Notes: a model not told the origin generated them from the sequence alone. 64,000 nucleotides of DNA from Microbacterium ureisolvens (GCF_015278315.1 NZ_JADIJE010000004.1:186001-250000), one strand, 5' to 3'; counted from the first letter of the stretch, positions 34,337 through 44,242 are shown. Made by a program: numbers and translations.

Positions 34337-34341
34337 GTCGG

Positions 34342-35349
34342 ATGCCGCCCATGACCGCCTCGACCGCGTCCATTCCCATCATCGCCCCGGGCGCCGGGTT
34401 CGGCAGTACCGCGCGGATGCGAACGACCGGGCTCGTCATGGGGGTGGTCTCGGCGCTGGCGTTCTCGTCGAGCGGGCCGTTCGTGAAGCCGCTGCTGGAG
34501 GCCGGGTGGTCGCTCGGCGCCGCGCTCCTCGTGCGCATGGGCGTCGCGGGCCTCGTGCTCTCGCCGGCGCTGTTCCTCGCGATCAGGCGGCAGCGCGGGT
34601 TCCTCACGCGGCACTGGCGGCTCATCGTCGGCTTCGGGCTGATGCCGGTGCTCGGCTGTCAGCTCTTCTTCTTCTCCGCGATGCAGCGGATGCCGGTGGC
34701 CGTGGCGCTGCTGATCCAGTACCTGGCCCCGGTCATGCTGGTCGCGGCGGTGTGGGTGCGCACGCGCAGAGCGCCGTCGGCGCTGGTGCTGTGGGGCTCC
34801 GCGGTCGCCGTGGCAGGCCTCGTGCTCGTGGTCGACATCTCGGGCGCCTCGTTCGACCTCATCGGCACGCTGCTGGCCCTCGCGGCCGCGGTCTGCGTCT
34901 GCGCCTACTTCGTCATCTCGGAGCGCGCGGGCGACGACCTGCCGCCGCTCGCCCTGGCCGCGAGTGGCCTGCTGACCGGTGCCCTCGTCATGGGGCTGCT
35001 GTGCCTCACCGGCATCCTGCCGTTCCAGGCGCCGGCGGTGTCGGTCGTGCTGGCGGGCGTGGAAGTGCCGTGGTGGATGCCGCTCCTGTGGGTCGCCGCC
35101 ATCGCGACGACGCTCGGCTACGCGTTCGGCGTCATGGCGGTGCCGCGCATCGGCGCACGGGTCGCGTCCTTCGTGGGACTGTCGGAGGTGCTGTTCGCCC
35201 TCATGTTCGCGTGGATCTTCCTCAGCGAGGTTCCCGCGCCCATCCAGTTCGTGGGCGGCGCGCTGATCCTCGTAGGAGTGGTGCTGGTGCGCGCTGATGC
35301 GTCGTCCACCGGCACCGCGAAGGGCGACCCGGCCCTCCCTGCTCCCTGA
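34342..35349 (+). CDS. EamA/DMT-family transporter
   Basis: A 335-residue drug/metabolite transporter with ten predicted helices in two EamA repeats: MGVVSALAFSSSGPFVKPLL in the first and SGLLTGALVMGLLCLTGILP in the second. Typical internal markers are YLAPVMLVAAVWVRTRR and GLSEVLFALMFAWIFLSE. ATG 34342 or ATG 34351 could be the start. It is divergent from the CGNR regulator and convergent with the Lrp regulator of the bkd locus. Amino acid or metabolite export is common in this family, which fits the amino acid catabolic neighbourhood, but the substrate is not shown. Confidence 0.87.
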   Translation: MPPMTASTASIPIIAPGAGFGSTARMRTTGLVMGVVSALAFSSSGPFVKPLLEAGWSLGAALLVRMGVAGLVLSPALFLAIRRQRGFLTRHWRLIVGFGLMPVLGCQLFFFSAMQRMPVAVALLIQYLAPVMLVAAVWVRTRRAPSALVLWGSAVAVAGLVLVVDISGASFDLIGTLLALAAAVCVCAYFVISERAGDDLPPLALAASGLLTGALVMGLLCLTGILPFQAPAVSVVLAGVEVPWWMPLLWVAAIATTLGYAFGVMAVPRIGARVASFVGLSEVLFALMFAWIFLSEVPAPIQFVGGALILVGVVLVRADASSTGTAKGDPALPAP

Positions 35350-35387
35350 GCCTCGACGGCGATCGCGAGGGAGGCCGGGCGCCGGAC

Positions 35388-35858
35388 TCACTCCTGACGC
35401 GCGAGCTCCATGAGCGGCGTGACGCGATGGGGGATGACCTCGCCCATCACGAGCGACGTCTCGGTGCGCTCGACGCCTTCGATGGCGAGGATGCGGGCGT
35501 CGGTGTCGAAGAGGTGCTGCGTGTCGCGGCAGGCGACGCGCACCAGGAGATCCACCTGACCCGACAGGCCGTGCGCCTGCACGACCTCGGGCACGCGGGC
35601 CAGTTCGATCGCGATCCGCGGCAGATCCGCCTGGCGCACGATCACGCTGATGAAGGCCTCGATCGGGAAGCCGAGCGACGCCGACGAGATCGCCCGCTCG
35701 TACGAGAGGAACACCCCGGCCTTCTCCAGTCGCGCCATGCGCGCCTGGACGGTGTTGCGCGAGAGTCCGAGCCGTTCGGCGAGCGCGACGACGGTCGCGC
35801 GCGGGTCGGCCGAGAGGGCGGCGAGAAGCTCGAGGTCGACGTGGTCCAGGGCACTCAT
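35388..35858 (-). CDS. Lrp/AsnC-family regulator, probable controller of the bkd operon
   Basis: A 156-residue regulator. The N-terminal helix-turn-helix is ELLAALSADPRATVVALAER to SRNTVQARMARLEKAG, and the C-terminal RAM ligand-binding domain includes VQAHGLSGQVDLLVRVACRD. Family members bind amino acids, often leucine or other branched-chain ones. ATG 35858 was chosen over 35876 by its conserved N-terminus; TAACGT is 8 bases upstream. It is divergent from bkdA with a 27-bp inverted repeat between them, so it very likely senses a branched-chain amino acid and regulates the dehydrogenase operon and itself. Confidence 0.92.
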   Translation of the reverse strand: MSALDHVDLELLAALSADPRATVVALAERLGLSRNTVQARMARLEKAGVFLSYERAISSASLGFPIEAFISVIVRQADLPRIAIELARVPEVVQAHGLSGQVDLLVRVACRDTQHLFDTDARILAIEGVERTETSLVMGEVIPHRVTPLMELARQE

Positions 35859-35904
35859 AGTGCGAAACGTTAGCACGCCTTTTGCCCACCTGATTTGTCA
35901 ACAT

Positions 35905-35931
35905 GCTCAAGCAAGCCGTGAATGCTTGAGC
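35905..35931. promoter_or_regulatory. Inverted repeat, probable Lrp operator
   Basis: GCTCAAGCA (35905-35913) and TGCTTGAGC (35923-35931) are a perfect 9-bp inverted repeat with a 9-base spacer. The right arm contains TTGAGC, the -35 of the best bkd promoter. Such a dyad is as expected for a dimeric Lrp-family regulator. Confidence 0.65.
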
Positions 35932-35954
35932 GAGGTGCGATGCGGACGTAGCCT
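35926..35954 (+). promoter_or_regulatory. Promoter of the bkd operon
   Basis: TTGAGC (35926-35931), 17 bases, TAGCCT (35949-35954). Transcription would start near 35961, giving a leader of about 69 bases to ATG 36030. An alternative, TTGTCA-17-GTGAAT (35895-35923), lies slightly upstream. Both overlap the inverted repeat. Confidence 0.55.
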
Positions 35955-36029
35955 CGAAGCAGTCGGCGACGAAGCCGGCGCACGCGAAGCGGCTCCTCAC
36001 GAGGGGGCCCGCAACGAGGAGTGATGACG

Positions 36030-37154
36030 ATGACGCACACCCTGACACCCACAGCGGATCTCGCCACCGACATCGAGGATGTCGCGCGACTGCTGACCCC
36101 CGACGGCGAGCGCATCGCCGACCCCGAGCTCGACCGCTGGGTGACCGACGTCGATGCCGCGACACTGCGCGGCCTATACCGCGACATGGTGCTGCTGCGA
36201 CGCATCGACACAGAGGGCGTGGCCCTGCAGCGCCAGGGGCAGCTCGGCCTGTGGCCGCCGTGCCAGGGTCAGGAGGCCACCCAGATCGGCACCGCGCGCG
36301 CTCTCCGCGCCGACGACTTCGCGTTCCCGAGCTACCGCGAGACCGGCGTCGTCTACGCCCGTGGAGGCAAGCCCTCGGACTTCGTCCTCGCCTGGCGCGG
36401 TGAGGAGCACTCGACCTACAACCCGTACGACATCAACACCGCGACGCAGCAGATCATCATCGGCGCGCAGGCGCTGCACGCCGTGGGCTACGCGATGGGC
36501 GTCCAGCGCGACGGCACCGACCAGGTCTCCGTGGCGTACTTCGGCGACGGCGCCTCCAGCCAGGGCGATGTCAACGAGGCGATGGTGTTCGCCTCATCGT
36601 TCCGGGCACCCGTCGTGTTCGTGTGCACCAACAACCAGTGGGCGATCTCCGAGCCCGTCACGGTGCAGGCCAAGTTCCCGATCGCCGGCCGGGCGCCGGG
36701 CTTCGGCATCCCGAGCATGCGCGTCGACGGCAACGACGTGCTCGCGTGCTTCGCGGCGATGCGGTGGGCGCTCGACAACGCCCGCCGCGGCAACGGCCCC
36801 GCCTTCATCGAGGCAGTCACCTACCGCATGGGTCCGCACACGACCTCGGACGACCCCACCCGCTACCGCGATAAGGAGGAGGTCGAGAAGTGGCGTCGCC
36901 GCGACCCGATCGCCCGCGTCGAGGCGCTGCTGCGCTCGCGCGGCGAGTTCGACGACGCGTTCGTGGCGAGCGTCGCGGCGGACGCCGACGCCCTCGCGGC
37001 GGGCGTGCGCGAGGCGGCGATGACGGCGAAGACCCGCGAGCCCCTCACCGTTCTCGACAACGTCTACGCCGAGGCCCACTCGGGCATCGACGAGCAGCGC
37101 GAGTGGTTCGGCGCCTACCTCGACGGGTTCGCGCCCGCGGCCGAGGGGGTGTGA
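36030..37154 (+). CDS. bkdA: Branched-chain 2-oxoacid dehydrogenase E1 alpha subunit
   Basis: A 374-residue thiamine pyrophosphate-dependent subunit. The cofactor-binding motif begins with GDGASSQGDVNEAMVFASSF and ends at CTNNQWAIS (about residues 172-210), and the early segment LWPPCQGQEATQIGTA matches family E1 alpha. GTG 36021, ATG 36024 and ATG 36030 are all in frame; AGGAG at 36017-36021 favours ATG 36030 (8 bases). With E1 beta it decarboxylates 2-oxoacids from leucine, isoleucine and valine. The branched-chain assignment over pyruvate is from context: the Lrp regulator and the leucine degradation operon next door. No E3 gene is present here; the cell must share Lpd. Confidence 0.92.
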   Translation: MTHTLTPTADLATDIEDVARLLTPDGERIADPELDRWVTDVDAATLRGLYRDMVLLRRIDTEGVALQRQGQLGLWPPCQGQEATQIGTARALRADDFAFPSYRETGVVYARGGKPSDFVLAWRGEEHSTYNPYDINTATQQIIIGAQALHAVGYAMGVQRDGTDQVSVAYFGDGASSQGDVNEAMVFASSFRAPVVFVCTNNQWAISEPVTVQAKFPIAGRAPGFGIPSMRVDGNDVLACFAAMRWALDNARRGNGPAFIEAVTYRMGPHTTSDDPTRYRDKEEVEKWRRRDPIARVEALLRSRGEFDDAFVASVAADADALAAGVREAAMTAKTREPLTVLDNVYAEAHSGIDEQREWFGAYLDGFAPAAEGV

Positions 37155-37156
37155 CG

Positions 37157-38170
37157 ATGGCGCAGCTCACGATGGCGAAGGCCATCAACGAAGGACTCCG
37201 CCGCGCGATGGCCGACGACGACAAGGTGCTCGTCATGGGCGAGGACATCGGAAAGCTCGGGGGCGTCTTCCGCATCACCGACGGCCTGCTCGACCAGTTC
37301 GGCGCGCAGCGCGTGGTGGACACGCCGCTGGCTGAGGCGGGCATCATGGGCACCGCCGTGGGCCTGGCGTTCCGCGGCTACCGGCCCGTGGTCGAGATCC
37401 AGTTCGACGGCTTCGTGTACCCGGCGTTCGACCAGATCGTCTGCCAGGTGGCGAAGCTGCACTACCGCACCCGCGGCAACGTGAAGATGCCGATCACGAT
37501 CCGCATCCCGTGGGCGGGCGGCGTCGGGGCCGCCGAGCACCACTCCGAGTCGCCCGAGGCCTACTTCGTGCACACGTCGGGGCTCCGCGTCATCGCGGTC
37601 TCGAACCCGCAGGACGCCTACGTCATGCTGCGCCAGGCGATCGCCTCGAACGACCCGGTGGTCTACTTCGAGCCGAAGCGGCTGTACCACACCAAGGGCG
37701 AGGTCGATCTCGACGTGCAGCTGGCCGACGCGCCCCCGATGGGCCTCGCGCGGGTGGCCCGGGAGGGCAGCGACGTCACGCTCCTCACCTACGGCTCGCA
37801 GGTCGCCGTCGCGCTGGACGCCGCCACCGCGGCCGAGGACGACGGGGTGTCGATCGAGGTCATCGATCTGCGATCGATCTCGCCGGTCGACTACCGCACC
37901 GTGACGGCATCCGTCCGCAAGACCGGTCGGGTCGTCGTCACGCACGAAGCCGCCCGTGAGGCCGGCGTCGGCGCCGAGCTCATCGCGAGCGTCACCGAGC
38001 GCTGCTTCAACTACCTCGAGGCTGCGCCGCAGCGGGTCACCGGGCACGACATCCCGTATCCGCCGGCGAAGCTCGAGAAGCACCACCTGCCCGACCTCGA
38101 CCGCATCCTCGATGCCGTCGACCGGGTGATGGACAGGCCGAACAGCCTGACGGGGGTGCGCGAGCAATGA
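37157..38170 (+). CDS. bkdB: Branched-chain 2-oxoacid dehydrogenase E1 beta subunit
   Basis: A 337-residue subunit with the family start LTMAKAINEGLRRAMADDDK, the TPP-binding GEDIGKLGGVFRIT with E, and the C-terminal transketolase domain (VVVTHEAAREAGVGAELIAS). It forms the alpha2-beta2 E1 heterotetramer with the preceding gene product. ATG 37157 has GAGGGGG upstream at 7 bases; an alternative GTG 37151 overlaps the E1 alpha stop as GTGA. E2 follows after a 49-bp gap. Confidence 0.93.
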   Translation: MAQLTMAKAINEGLRRAMADDDKVLVMGEDIGKLGGVFRITDGLLDQFGAQRVVDTPLAEAGIMGTAVGLAFRGYRPVVEIQFDGFVYPAFDQIVCQVAKLHYRTRGNVKMPITIRIPWAGGVGAAEHHSESPEAYFVHTSGLRVIAVSNPQDAYVMLRQAIASNDPVVYFEPKRLYHTKGEVDLDVQLADAPPMGLARVAREGSDVTLLTYGSQVAVALDAATAAEDDGVSIEVIDLRSISPVDYRTVTASVRKTGRVVVTHEAAREAGVGAELIASVTERCFNYLEAAPQRVTGHDIPYPPAKLEKHHLPDLDRILDAVDRVMDRPNSLTGVREQ

Positions 38171-38219
38171 CGCGTGACAGTGATCCGGGTGCGGAGCGTG
38201 CGATGAAGGGGGCCCTCTG

Positions 38220-39653
38220 ATGGCGCAGGACTTCCGCCTGCCCGACCTCGGTGAAGGCCTTCCCGAGGCGGAGCTCGTGCAGTGGCTGGTCGGCGTGGGC
38301 GACACCGTGGCGCTCAATCAGACGATCGCCGAGGTCGAGACCGCGAAGGCGGTCGTCGAGCTTCCGTCGCCGCATGCCGGCACCGTGACCGCGCTGCACG
38401 CGGAGCCCGGCGATGTCGTCGCCGTCGGCTCCGTGCTGATCTCGTTCGACGTGGGCGGGCAGGAGCCCGCCGGGCCGGCGCCCGTCGCGGAGGCCGCCGC
38501 GGCGCCGGTGGCGCAGGCTGCCGCGTCCGCTGAACCGCCCACTGCCGCGCCCGCCGAGAGCGCGTCCGATGCGGCGAAGTCCGAGCCCAACCTCGTCGGC
38601 TACGGCGCCGCCCCGCGGACCGGAGCCCGGCCGCAGCGGCGAGCGCGTGTCGCCGGCACCGCGGTCGCGGCATCCGACACCGCCGTCCTCGAGGCCGCAC
38701 CTCACGACGCCATCCAGCTCGGCGACGTCGTCGAGCGACCCGTCGAGCGGCCGCGATCGACGCCGCCGGTGCGCAAGTTCGCGAAGCAGCTCGGCATCGA
38801 CCTCGCGCTGGTCGAGGCCGGCGGTGCGTCGGGCGTCATCACGCGTGCCGACGTGGAGGCCTACGCCCAGCGCGTGGGTGCCGCCGTCGCGGTACCGGCC
38901 GCGGCCGAGCCTGTGGAGACCTTCGAGATGCCGCAGGCCGGAGCCGGCGGCGAGCGGACCACGCGCACGCCCATCCGCGGCGTGCGCCGCATGACCGCCG
39001 ACGCGATGGTGCGCAGCGCCTTCACGGCTCCGCACGTCACGACCTTCCTCACGGTGGACGTGACCGCGACGAACGAGCTCATCGCCTCGCTGAAGGCCGA
39101 TCGGGCGCTCCAGGAGCATCGCATCGGGATCATGGCCGTCGCCGCCAAGGCGGTGTGCCTCGCGCTGGCGCGGCACCCGGGGCTCAACTCGAAGTGGGAC
39201 GACGAGGCGGGCGAGATCGTCGAGCACCACTACGTGAACCTCGGCATCGCCGCCGCGACGGGGCGCGGCCTCGTCGTGCCCAACATCCGCGACGCTCACG
39301 AGCTCACACTCGTGGAGCTCGCCGACGCGATCCGGAGCCTGGCCGAGACTGCGCGGGCCGGCAAGACGCCGCCCGCCGACATGATGGGCGGCACCTTCTC
39401 GATCACGAACGTCGGAGTCTTCGGCGTCGACGCCGGCACACCGATCATCAACCCCGGTGAGGCGGGCATCCTGGCGCTCGGCGCCGTGCGGCGCCAGCCG
39501 TGGGAGCATCGCGGCGAGATCGCGCTGCGCGACGTGATGACGCTCGCCCTGTCGTTCGACCACCGGCTCGTGGACGGCGAGCAGGGATCCCGGTTCCTCG
39601 TGGAGGTCGCCGACATCCTGCGCGAGCCCGGGCGCGCGATGCTGCTACGCTGA
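38220..39653 (+). CDS. bkdC: Branched-chain 2-oxoacid dehydrogenase E2 (dihydrolipoamide acyltransferase)
   Basis: A 477-residue E2 core. It has one N-terminal lipoyl domain, with the lipoylated Lys in VETAKAVVELPSP near residue 43. An Ala/Pro linker follows, then an E1/E3-binding domain (PPVRKFAKQLGIDLALVEAG near residue 182), and the catalytic domain ending SFDHRLVDGEQGSRF with the HxxxDG active site. The acyl-CoA products pass to the downstream dehydrogenase operon. It is the last gene before a terminator. Confidence 0.94.
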   Translation: MAQDFRLPDLGEGLPEAELVQWLVGVGDTVALNQTIAEVETAKAVVELPSPHAGTVTALHAEPGDVVAVGSVLISFDVGGQEPAGPAPVAEAAAAPVAQAAASAEPPTAAPAESASDAAKSEPNLVGYGAAPRTGARPQRRARVAGTAVAASDTAVLEAAPHDAIQLGDVVERPVERPRSTPPVRKFAKQLGIDLALVEAGGASGVITRADVEAYAQRVGAAVAVPAAAEPVETFEMPQAGAGGERTTRTPIRGVRRMTADAMVRSAFTAPHVTTFLTVDVTATNELIASLKADRALQEHRIGIMAVAAKAVCLALARHPGLNSKWDDEAGEIVEHHYVNLGIAAATGRGLVVPNIRDAHELTLVELADAIRSLAETARAGKTPPADMMGGTFSITNVGVFGVDAGTPIINPGEAGILALGAVRRQPWEHRGEIALRDVMTLALSFDHRLVDGEQGSRFLVEVADILREPGRAMLLR

Positions 39654-39662
39654 CGGGCTGCT

Positions 39663-39693
39663 GACCGGCCGGCACCTTGGGGGCCGGCCGGTC
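39663..39693 (+). terminator. Terminator of the bkd operon
   Basis: GACCGGCCGGC (39663-39673) and GCCGGCCGGTC (39683-39693), an 11-bp perfect stem with a 9-base loop, start 9 bases after the bkdC stop. Confidence 0.8.
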
Positions 39694-39750
39694 GGTGCTA
39701 CCCGCCTCGGGCGGCCGTGCGCGGCGAGGTCCCGGCGTGCCCGGATGGGC

Positions 39751-40344
39751 TCACGCGGTGAGCGAAGCGCGCGCCATGGAGCGCAGGATGCCGCGCACGT
39801 CTCGCTCGCCGGGTCGCGAGCGGGAAGCACGCACCGTGTGCGGTGTCGAGTTGATGAGGCCGAAGCACGCGTGAGCCCGCACGCGGAGGTCGTCCTCGTG
39901 ACGGTCGGGATGCACCGCGGAGAGGATGCCGATCCAGACCTCGACGTACTCGCGCTGCAGGCGGCGCACGGTGTGGCGGTCCTCATCGCTGAGGCTGGCG
40001 AGGTCCCGGTCCTGCACGCGGATCACGTCGGCGTCGCGGAGCGCGAACTCGACGTGGAAGGCGATGATCGCGTCTAGCTGGTCGTCGGCGTGCTCGTGGT
40101 CGTCGAGGACGGCGCGGCCGCCCGCGAGCAGGCGCTCGCTCACCTCGACGAGGATCGCGCCGAGCAGGGCCTGCTTGTTGGCGAAGTGCCGGTACAGCGC
40201 CGGACCGCTCACGCCGACGGCGCCGCCGATGTCCTCCAGGCTGACACCGCTGAAGCCGCGTTCGGCGAACAGCGCGGCCGCCTCGTGCAGGATCGCCGCA
40301 TGGCGATCGGCCTTGGCGCGCTCGCGATCGGTCACACCGCTCAT
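39751..40344 (-). CDS. TetR-family regulator of the acyl-CoA catabolic operon
   Basis: A 197-residue TetR-family repressor. The N-terminal DNA-binding domain reads ILHEAAALFAERGFSGVSLE then VSGPALYRHFANKQALLGAI. The C-terminal ligand domain resembles the TetR_C33-like group seen with acyl-CoA genes. ATG 40344 follows GGAGG at 6 bases, ahead of a GTG at 40347. It is divergent from the carboxylase operon, with a perfect palindrome in between. This is the arrangement of Rv2506 in Mycobacterium, so an acyl-CoA such as isovaleryl-CoA is the probable inducer by inference. Confidence 0.9.
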   Translation of the reverse strand: MSGVTDRERAKADRHAAILHEAAALFAERGFSGVSLEDIGGAVGVSGPALYRHFANKQALLGAILVEVSERLLAGGRAVLDDHEHADDQLDAIIAFHVEFALRDADVIRVQDRDLASLSDEDRHTVRRLQREYVEVWIGILSAVHPDRHEDDLRVRAHACFGLINSTPHTVRASRSRPGERDVRGILRSMARASLTA

Positions 40345-40357
40345 CACCGTCCTCCGC

Positions 40358-40410
40358 TTGTCATTTCAGTTAAGGGTCGCTAACCTAAAGCTCAGTTAGT
40401 GAACACTAAC
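40358..40410 (+). promoter_or_regulatory. Promoter of the leucine catabolic operon with TetR operator
   Basis: TTGTCA (40358-40363), 17 bases, TAACCT (40381-40386) is a good promoter. GTTAGTG-AA-CACTAAC (40395-40410) is a perfect 16-bp palindrome exactly at the predicted start site, the classical place for a TetR-family operator. TAGGTT on the other strand (40387-40382) could be the -10 for tetR. Confidence 0.75.
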
Positions 40411-40481
40411 CAATCCGATCCCGTCCCGACAACGGACGTGATCCGATCGTGACGTCGACGAGGATGCGCGGGGAGAACCGG

Positions 40482-42086
40482 ATGAGCGTGCTGAGCACGG
40501 CCGCGGTGCACGACGATGCCTTCGCGCGCACGCGCGACGCCCAGCAGGAGCTGGCCGACCGGCTCCGGGAGCGGCTGGCCGCGGCATCCCTCGGCGGGCC
40601 CGCCGCCTCGCGCGAACGGCACGTCTCCCGCGGCAAGCTGCTGCCGCGGGACCGGGTCACCCGCCTGCTCGACGAGGGGAGCCCGTTCGTCGAGATCGCG
40701 CCGCTGGCGGCCGAGGGGCTGTACGGCGGCGACGCGCCCGCCGCCGGCGTCATCGCGGGGATCGGGCTCGTCCACGGCCGGCACGTGATGGTCGTCTGCA
40801 ACGACGCCACGGTCAAGGGCGGCACCTACTACCCGATGACGGTGAAGAAGCACCTCCGCGCACAGGAGATCGCGCTGGAGAACCGCCTGCCGTGCGTGTA
40901 TCTCGTCGATTCGGGCGGGGCCTTCCTGCCCATGCAGGACGAGGTCTTCCCCGACCGCGATCACTTCGGCCGGATCTTCTTCAACCAGGCACGGCTGTCG
41001 GCCGCCGGCATCCCGCAGATCGCCGCGGTGCTCGGATCCTGCACGGCGGGCGGCGCGTACGTGCCGGCGATGAGCGACGAGACCGTGATCGTCCGCGACC
41101 AGGGCACGATCTTCCTCGGCGGCCCGCCGCTGGTGAAGGCCGCGATCGGCGAGGTCGTGACCGCCGAGGAGCTCGGCGGGGGAGAGCTCCACGCCCGGCG
41201 GTCGGGTGTGGTGGACCATCTCGCGGAGGACGACGAGCACGCGCTCGAGATCGTGCGCGACATCGTCGCCACCCTGCCCGCCCCGGCCGCACCGGCATGG
41301 GACGTCCAGCCCTCGGCCGCGCCGGCGGTCGACCCCTCGGAGCTGTACGGCGTGGTGCCGGTCGACGTGAATCAGCCGTACGACGTGCGTGAAGTGATCG
41401 CGCGGCTCGTCGACGGCAGCGAGCTGCACGAGTTCAAGCGCGAGTACGGCGACACTCTGGTGACCGGCTTCGCGCGGATCCATGGGCACCCCGTGGGCAT
41501 CGTGGCCAACAACGGCGTGCTGTTCAGCGAGTCCGCGCTAAAGGGCGCGCACTTCATCGAGCTGTGCGACCAGCGGGGGATCCCGCTGCTGTTCCTGCAG
41601 AACATCTCCGGCTTCATGGTCGGTCGCGACGCGGAGGCCGGCGGCATCGCGAAGGACGGCGCCAAGATGGTCACCGCCGTCGCCACGACACGAGTCCCCA
41701 AGCTCACGGTCGTCATCGGCGGGTCCTTCGGCGCCGGCAACTACTCCATGTGCGGGCGCGCGTACTCGCCCCGGTTCCTCTGGACGTGGCCCGCCAGCCG
41801 CATCTCGGTGATGGGCGGCAATCAGGCGGCGTCGGTGCTCTCCACGGTCAAGCGCGATCAGCTCGAGGCGCGTGGCCAGGACTGGTCGGCCGACGACCAG
41901 GCCGCGTTCGAGGCGCCGATCCGCGCACAGTACGAGGAGCAGGGCGACCCGTTCTACGCCACCGCGCGGCTGTGGGACGACGGCGTCGTCGACCCGCTCG
42001 ACACGCGCGATCTTCTCGGCCTCGCCCTGGACGTCGTCTCTCGCACGCCGCTCCCCGAACCGCGCTTCGGCGTCTTCCGGATGTGA
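40482..42086 (+). CDS. Acyl-CoA carboxylase carboxyltransferase (beta) subunit, probable methylcrotonyl-CoA carboxylase
   Basis: A 534-residue carboxyltransferase. Two crotonase-type halves are present: N-terminal ([56 protein letters not shown]) and C-terminal ([40 protein letters not shown]). QNISGFMVG and the preceding segments match methylcrotonyl-CoA carboxylase beta more than propionyl-CoA carboxylase. ATG 40482 has GGGGAG at 6 bases; GTG 40449 would add 11 residues with no ribosome binding site. It overlaps the biotin carboxylase gene by four bases (GTGA). In Mycobacterium the orthologue is AccD1. Confidence 0.92.
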   Translation: MSVLSTAAVHDDAFARTRDAQQELADRLRERLAAASLGGPAASRERHVSRGKLLPRDRVTRLLDEGSPFVEIAPLAAEGLYGGDAPAAGVIAGIGLVHGRHVMVVCNDATVKGGTYYPMTVKKHLRAQEIALENRLPCVYLVDSGGAFLPMQDEVFPDRDHFGRIFFNQARLSAAGIPQIAAVLGSCTAGGAYVPAMSDETVIVRDQGTIFLGGPPLVKAAIGEVVTAEELGGGELHARRSGVVDHLAEDDEHALEIVRDIVATLPAPAAPAWDVQPSAAPAVDPSELYGVVPVDVNQPYDVREVIARLVDGSELHEFKREYGDTLVTGFARIHGHPVGIVANNGVLFSESALKGAHFIELCDQRGIPLLFLQNISGFMVGRDAEAGGIAKDGAKMVTAVATTRVPKLTVVIGGSFGAGNYSMCGRAYSPRFLWTWPASRISVMGGNQAASVLSTVKRDQLEARGQDWSADDQAAFEAPIRAQYEEQGDPFYATARLWDDGVVDPLDTRDLLGLALDVVSRTPLPEPRFGVFRM

Positions 42087-44227
42087 TCCCCGTGCATCGA
42101 CAGCCTCAGCAGCCTCAGCGGCCGGCGCAGCGACCCGGCGCACTCCACGCATTCGACACCGTGCTCGTCGCCAACCGCGGCGAGATCGCCCGGCGCGTCA
42201 TCCGCACGCTCCAGCGCCTGGGCATCCGTGCCGTCGCCGTCTACAGCGACGCCGATGCCGGCGCACCGCACGTGCGGGAGGCCGACGAAGCCGTCCGCAT
42301 CGGTCCGGCCGCGGCGGCGCAGTCCTACCTCGACATCGATGCGGTCGTGGCGGCGGCCGTCGAGAGCGGGGCGCAAGCCGTGCATCCGGGATACGGCTTC
42401 CTGTCGGAGAATGTCGCCTTCGCCCGCGCGTGCGCCGAGGCCGGCATCGTCTTCATCGGCCCGGGGCAGCGCGCCCTCGAGGTGATGGGCGACAAGATCC
42501 GCGCGAAGGAGCACGTCGCGTCCCATGACGTGCCGACCGTTCCCGGATTCAGCGCGGCCGCAATGACGGATGCCGCGATCTCGGCGTCCGCCGAGCGCAC
42601 CGGCTTCCCCCTCCTGGTGAAGCCGTCAGCCGGCGGCGGCGGAAAAGGCATGCAGGTGGTGCGCAGCGCGGCGGACCTGCCCGATGCGCTGGCGACCGCC
42701 CGCCGCGTCGCCGCCGCCGCGTTCGGCGACGACACGCTGCTGCTCGAGCGGCTCATCGAACGGCCCCGCCACATCGAGGTGCAGGTGCTCGCCGACGCCC
42801 ACGGCGCCGTCGTTCACCTGGGCGAGCGCGAATGCACTTTGCAGCGGCGGCACCAGAAGGTCGTCGAGGAGGCGCCGTCGCCGGTGATCGACGCCGAGAC
42901 CCGCGAGCGGCTGGGCGCGGCGGCATGCGCGGCCGCGGCATCCGTCGACTATCGAGGGGCCGGCACCGTCGAATTCCTCGTCGCCGCCGACCGCCCCGGC
43001 GAGTTCTTCTTCATCGAGATGAACACCCGCTTGCAGGTGGAGCACCCGGTCACGGAGCTCGTCACCGGGTTCGACCTCGTCGAGCAGCAGCTGCGGATCG
43101 CCGCGGGCGAGCCGCTCGCCTTCGCGCAGGACGATGTCCGCCTCGAGGGCCACGCCATCGAGGCGCGCGTGTACGCCGAGGCGCCCGAGCGCGGGTTCCT
43201 CCCCGCGACGGGGGAGGTGCTCGCCTGGCGGCCGGCCCACGGCGTGCGCACCGACTCCGCCGTCGAGACGGCGAGCGTGGTGACCGCGGACTACGACCCG
43301 ATGATCGCGAAGGTCATCGCGCACGGCGCCGATCGGGCCGACGCTCTCGCGCGGCTGGACGAAGCGCTCGCCGAGACGGTGATGCTCGGCGTCGACACGA
43401 ACATCGGGTTCCTCCGCGAGCTGCTCGCCCAGGACGGTGTGCGGACCGGCGACATGGACACCGGACTCATCGACCGGATGCCGCCGTTCACCGCGCCGGA
43501 GCCCGATGCGGCCGCCCTCCGCGCCGCAGCGACCGTGGTGCTGCGCCGCCGCGAGACCGCGGGGTCGCGCCGAGACCGCACGTCGCCGACGGATGCCGAC
43601 CACGCGTTCGGCGAGGAGGCGCGTCGGGGGCGGGCGGGGACCGCGTGGCGGGCGCTGCCCGGCTGGCGGGCGGGCGCGCCGGCGGTGCCGGCGACCGCCT
43701 CGTTCGAGACCCCCGATGGCCGCATCCTTGTGTCTGCAGCGGGGGAGAGCGGACCTGCCGTCGGCGTCGGCGCGTCGGCCGCCACCGCCCGTCCGCTCGG
43801 CGCCGCTCTTCCGCCGGGCACCTCGGCAGCCGCCGACACCGACGGGTGGCTGTGGGTGCACGTCGACGGTGCGACCCATCGCCTCCGGCCCTTGACCCGG
43901 CGCGCGGCGATGGAGCGACGCCTGGCGGCCCGCGAACGCGCGGCCGCGGCATCCGATCCCGAACTGCGCGCCCCGATGCCCGGCGCCGTCGTCGCCGTCC
44001 ACGTCGCCGACGGTGCCGAGGTCGCCACCGGCGACCGCATCGTCACGATCGAGGCGATGAAGATGGAGCACCCTGTGCTCGCCCCGCACGACGGCACCGT
44101 GCGCGTCGACGTCGTCGTCGGCGATCAGGTGCGCCGCGACCAGGTGCTCGCCCACGTGAGCGTCGACGCCGATTCCCCGTCCACCACCCATGCGGCCGCC
44201 CATGAGGCCGCCGCGTCCGCCTCCTGA
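42083..44227 (+). CDS. Biotin carboxylase / biotin carboxyl carrier (alpha) subunit, probable methylcrotonyl-CoA carboxylase
   Basis: A 714-residue alpha subunit. The biotin carboxylase domain (about 25-470) starts [20 protein letters not shown] and has the ATP-grasp glycine loop [14 protein letters not shown], and [18 protein letters not shown]. The C-terminal BCCP domain carries the biotinylated lysine in EAMKMEHPV near residue 655. The spacer between them is Ala-rich and less conserved. GTG 42083 overlaps the previous stop; another GTG at 42092 is possible. The first ~20 residues are QP-rich. This is the AccA1 counterpart. It depends on biotin, which BioY can import. Confidence 0.93.
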   Translation: MIPVHRQPQQPQRPAQRPGALHAFDTVLVANRGEIARRVIRTLQRLGIRAVAVYSDADAGAPHVREADEAVRIGPAAAAQSYLDIDAVVAAAVESGAQAVHPGYGFLSENVAFARACAEAGIVFIGPGQRALEVMGDKIRAKEHVASHDVPTVPGFSAAAMTDAAISASAERTGFPLLVKPSAGGGGKGMQVVRSAADLPDALATARRVAAAAFGDDTLLLERLIERPRHIEVQVLADAHGAVVHLGERECTLQRRHQKVVEEAPSPVIDAETRERLGAAACAAAASVDYRGAGTVEFLVAADRPGEFFFIEMNTRLQVEHPVTELVTGFDLVEQQLRIAAGEPLAFAQDDVRLEGHAIEARVYAEAPERGFLPATGEVLAWRPAHGVRTDSAVETASVVTADYDPMIAKVIAHGADRADALARLDEALAETVMLGVDTNIGFLRELLAQDGVRTGDMDTGLIDRMPPFTAPEPDAAALRAAATVVLRRRETAGSRRDRTSPTDADHAFGEEARRGRAGTAWRALPGWRAGAPAVPATASFETPDGRILVSAAGESGPAVGVGASAATARPLGAALPPGTSAAADTDGWLWVHVDGATHRLRPLTRRAAMERRLAARERAAAASDPELRAPMPGAVVAVHVADGAEVATGDRIVTIEAMKMEHPVLAPHDGTVRVDVVVGDQVRRDQVLAHVSVDADSPSTTHAAAHEAAASAS

Positions 44228-44242
44228 CATCCGAGGAGCATC

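Noticed and set aside
42083..42140. Repetitive GCAGCCTCAGC region at the start of the biotin carboxylase gene as a regulatory repeat
   Set aside because: It simply encodes a QP-rich N-terminal extension in frame; no evidence of another role.
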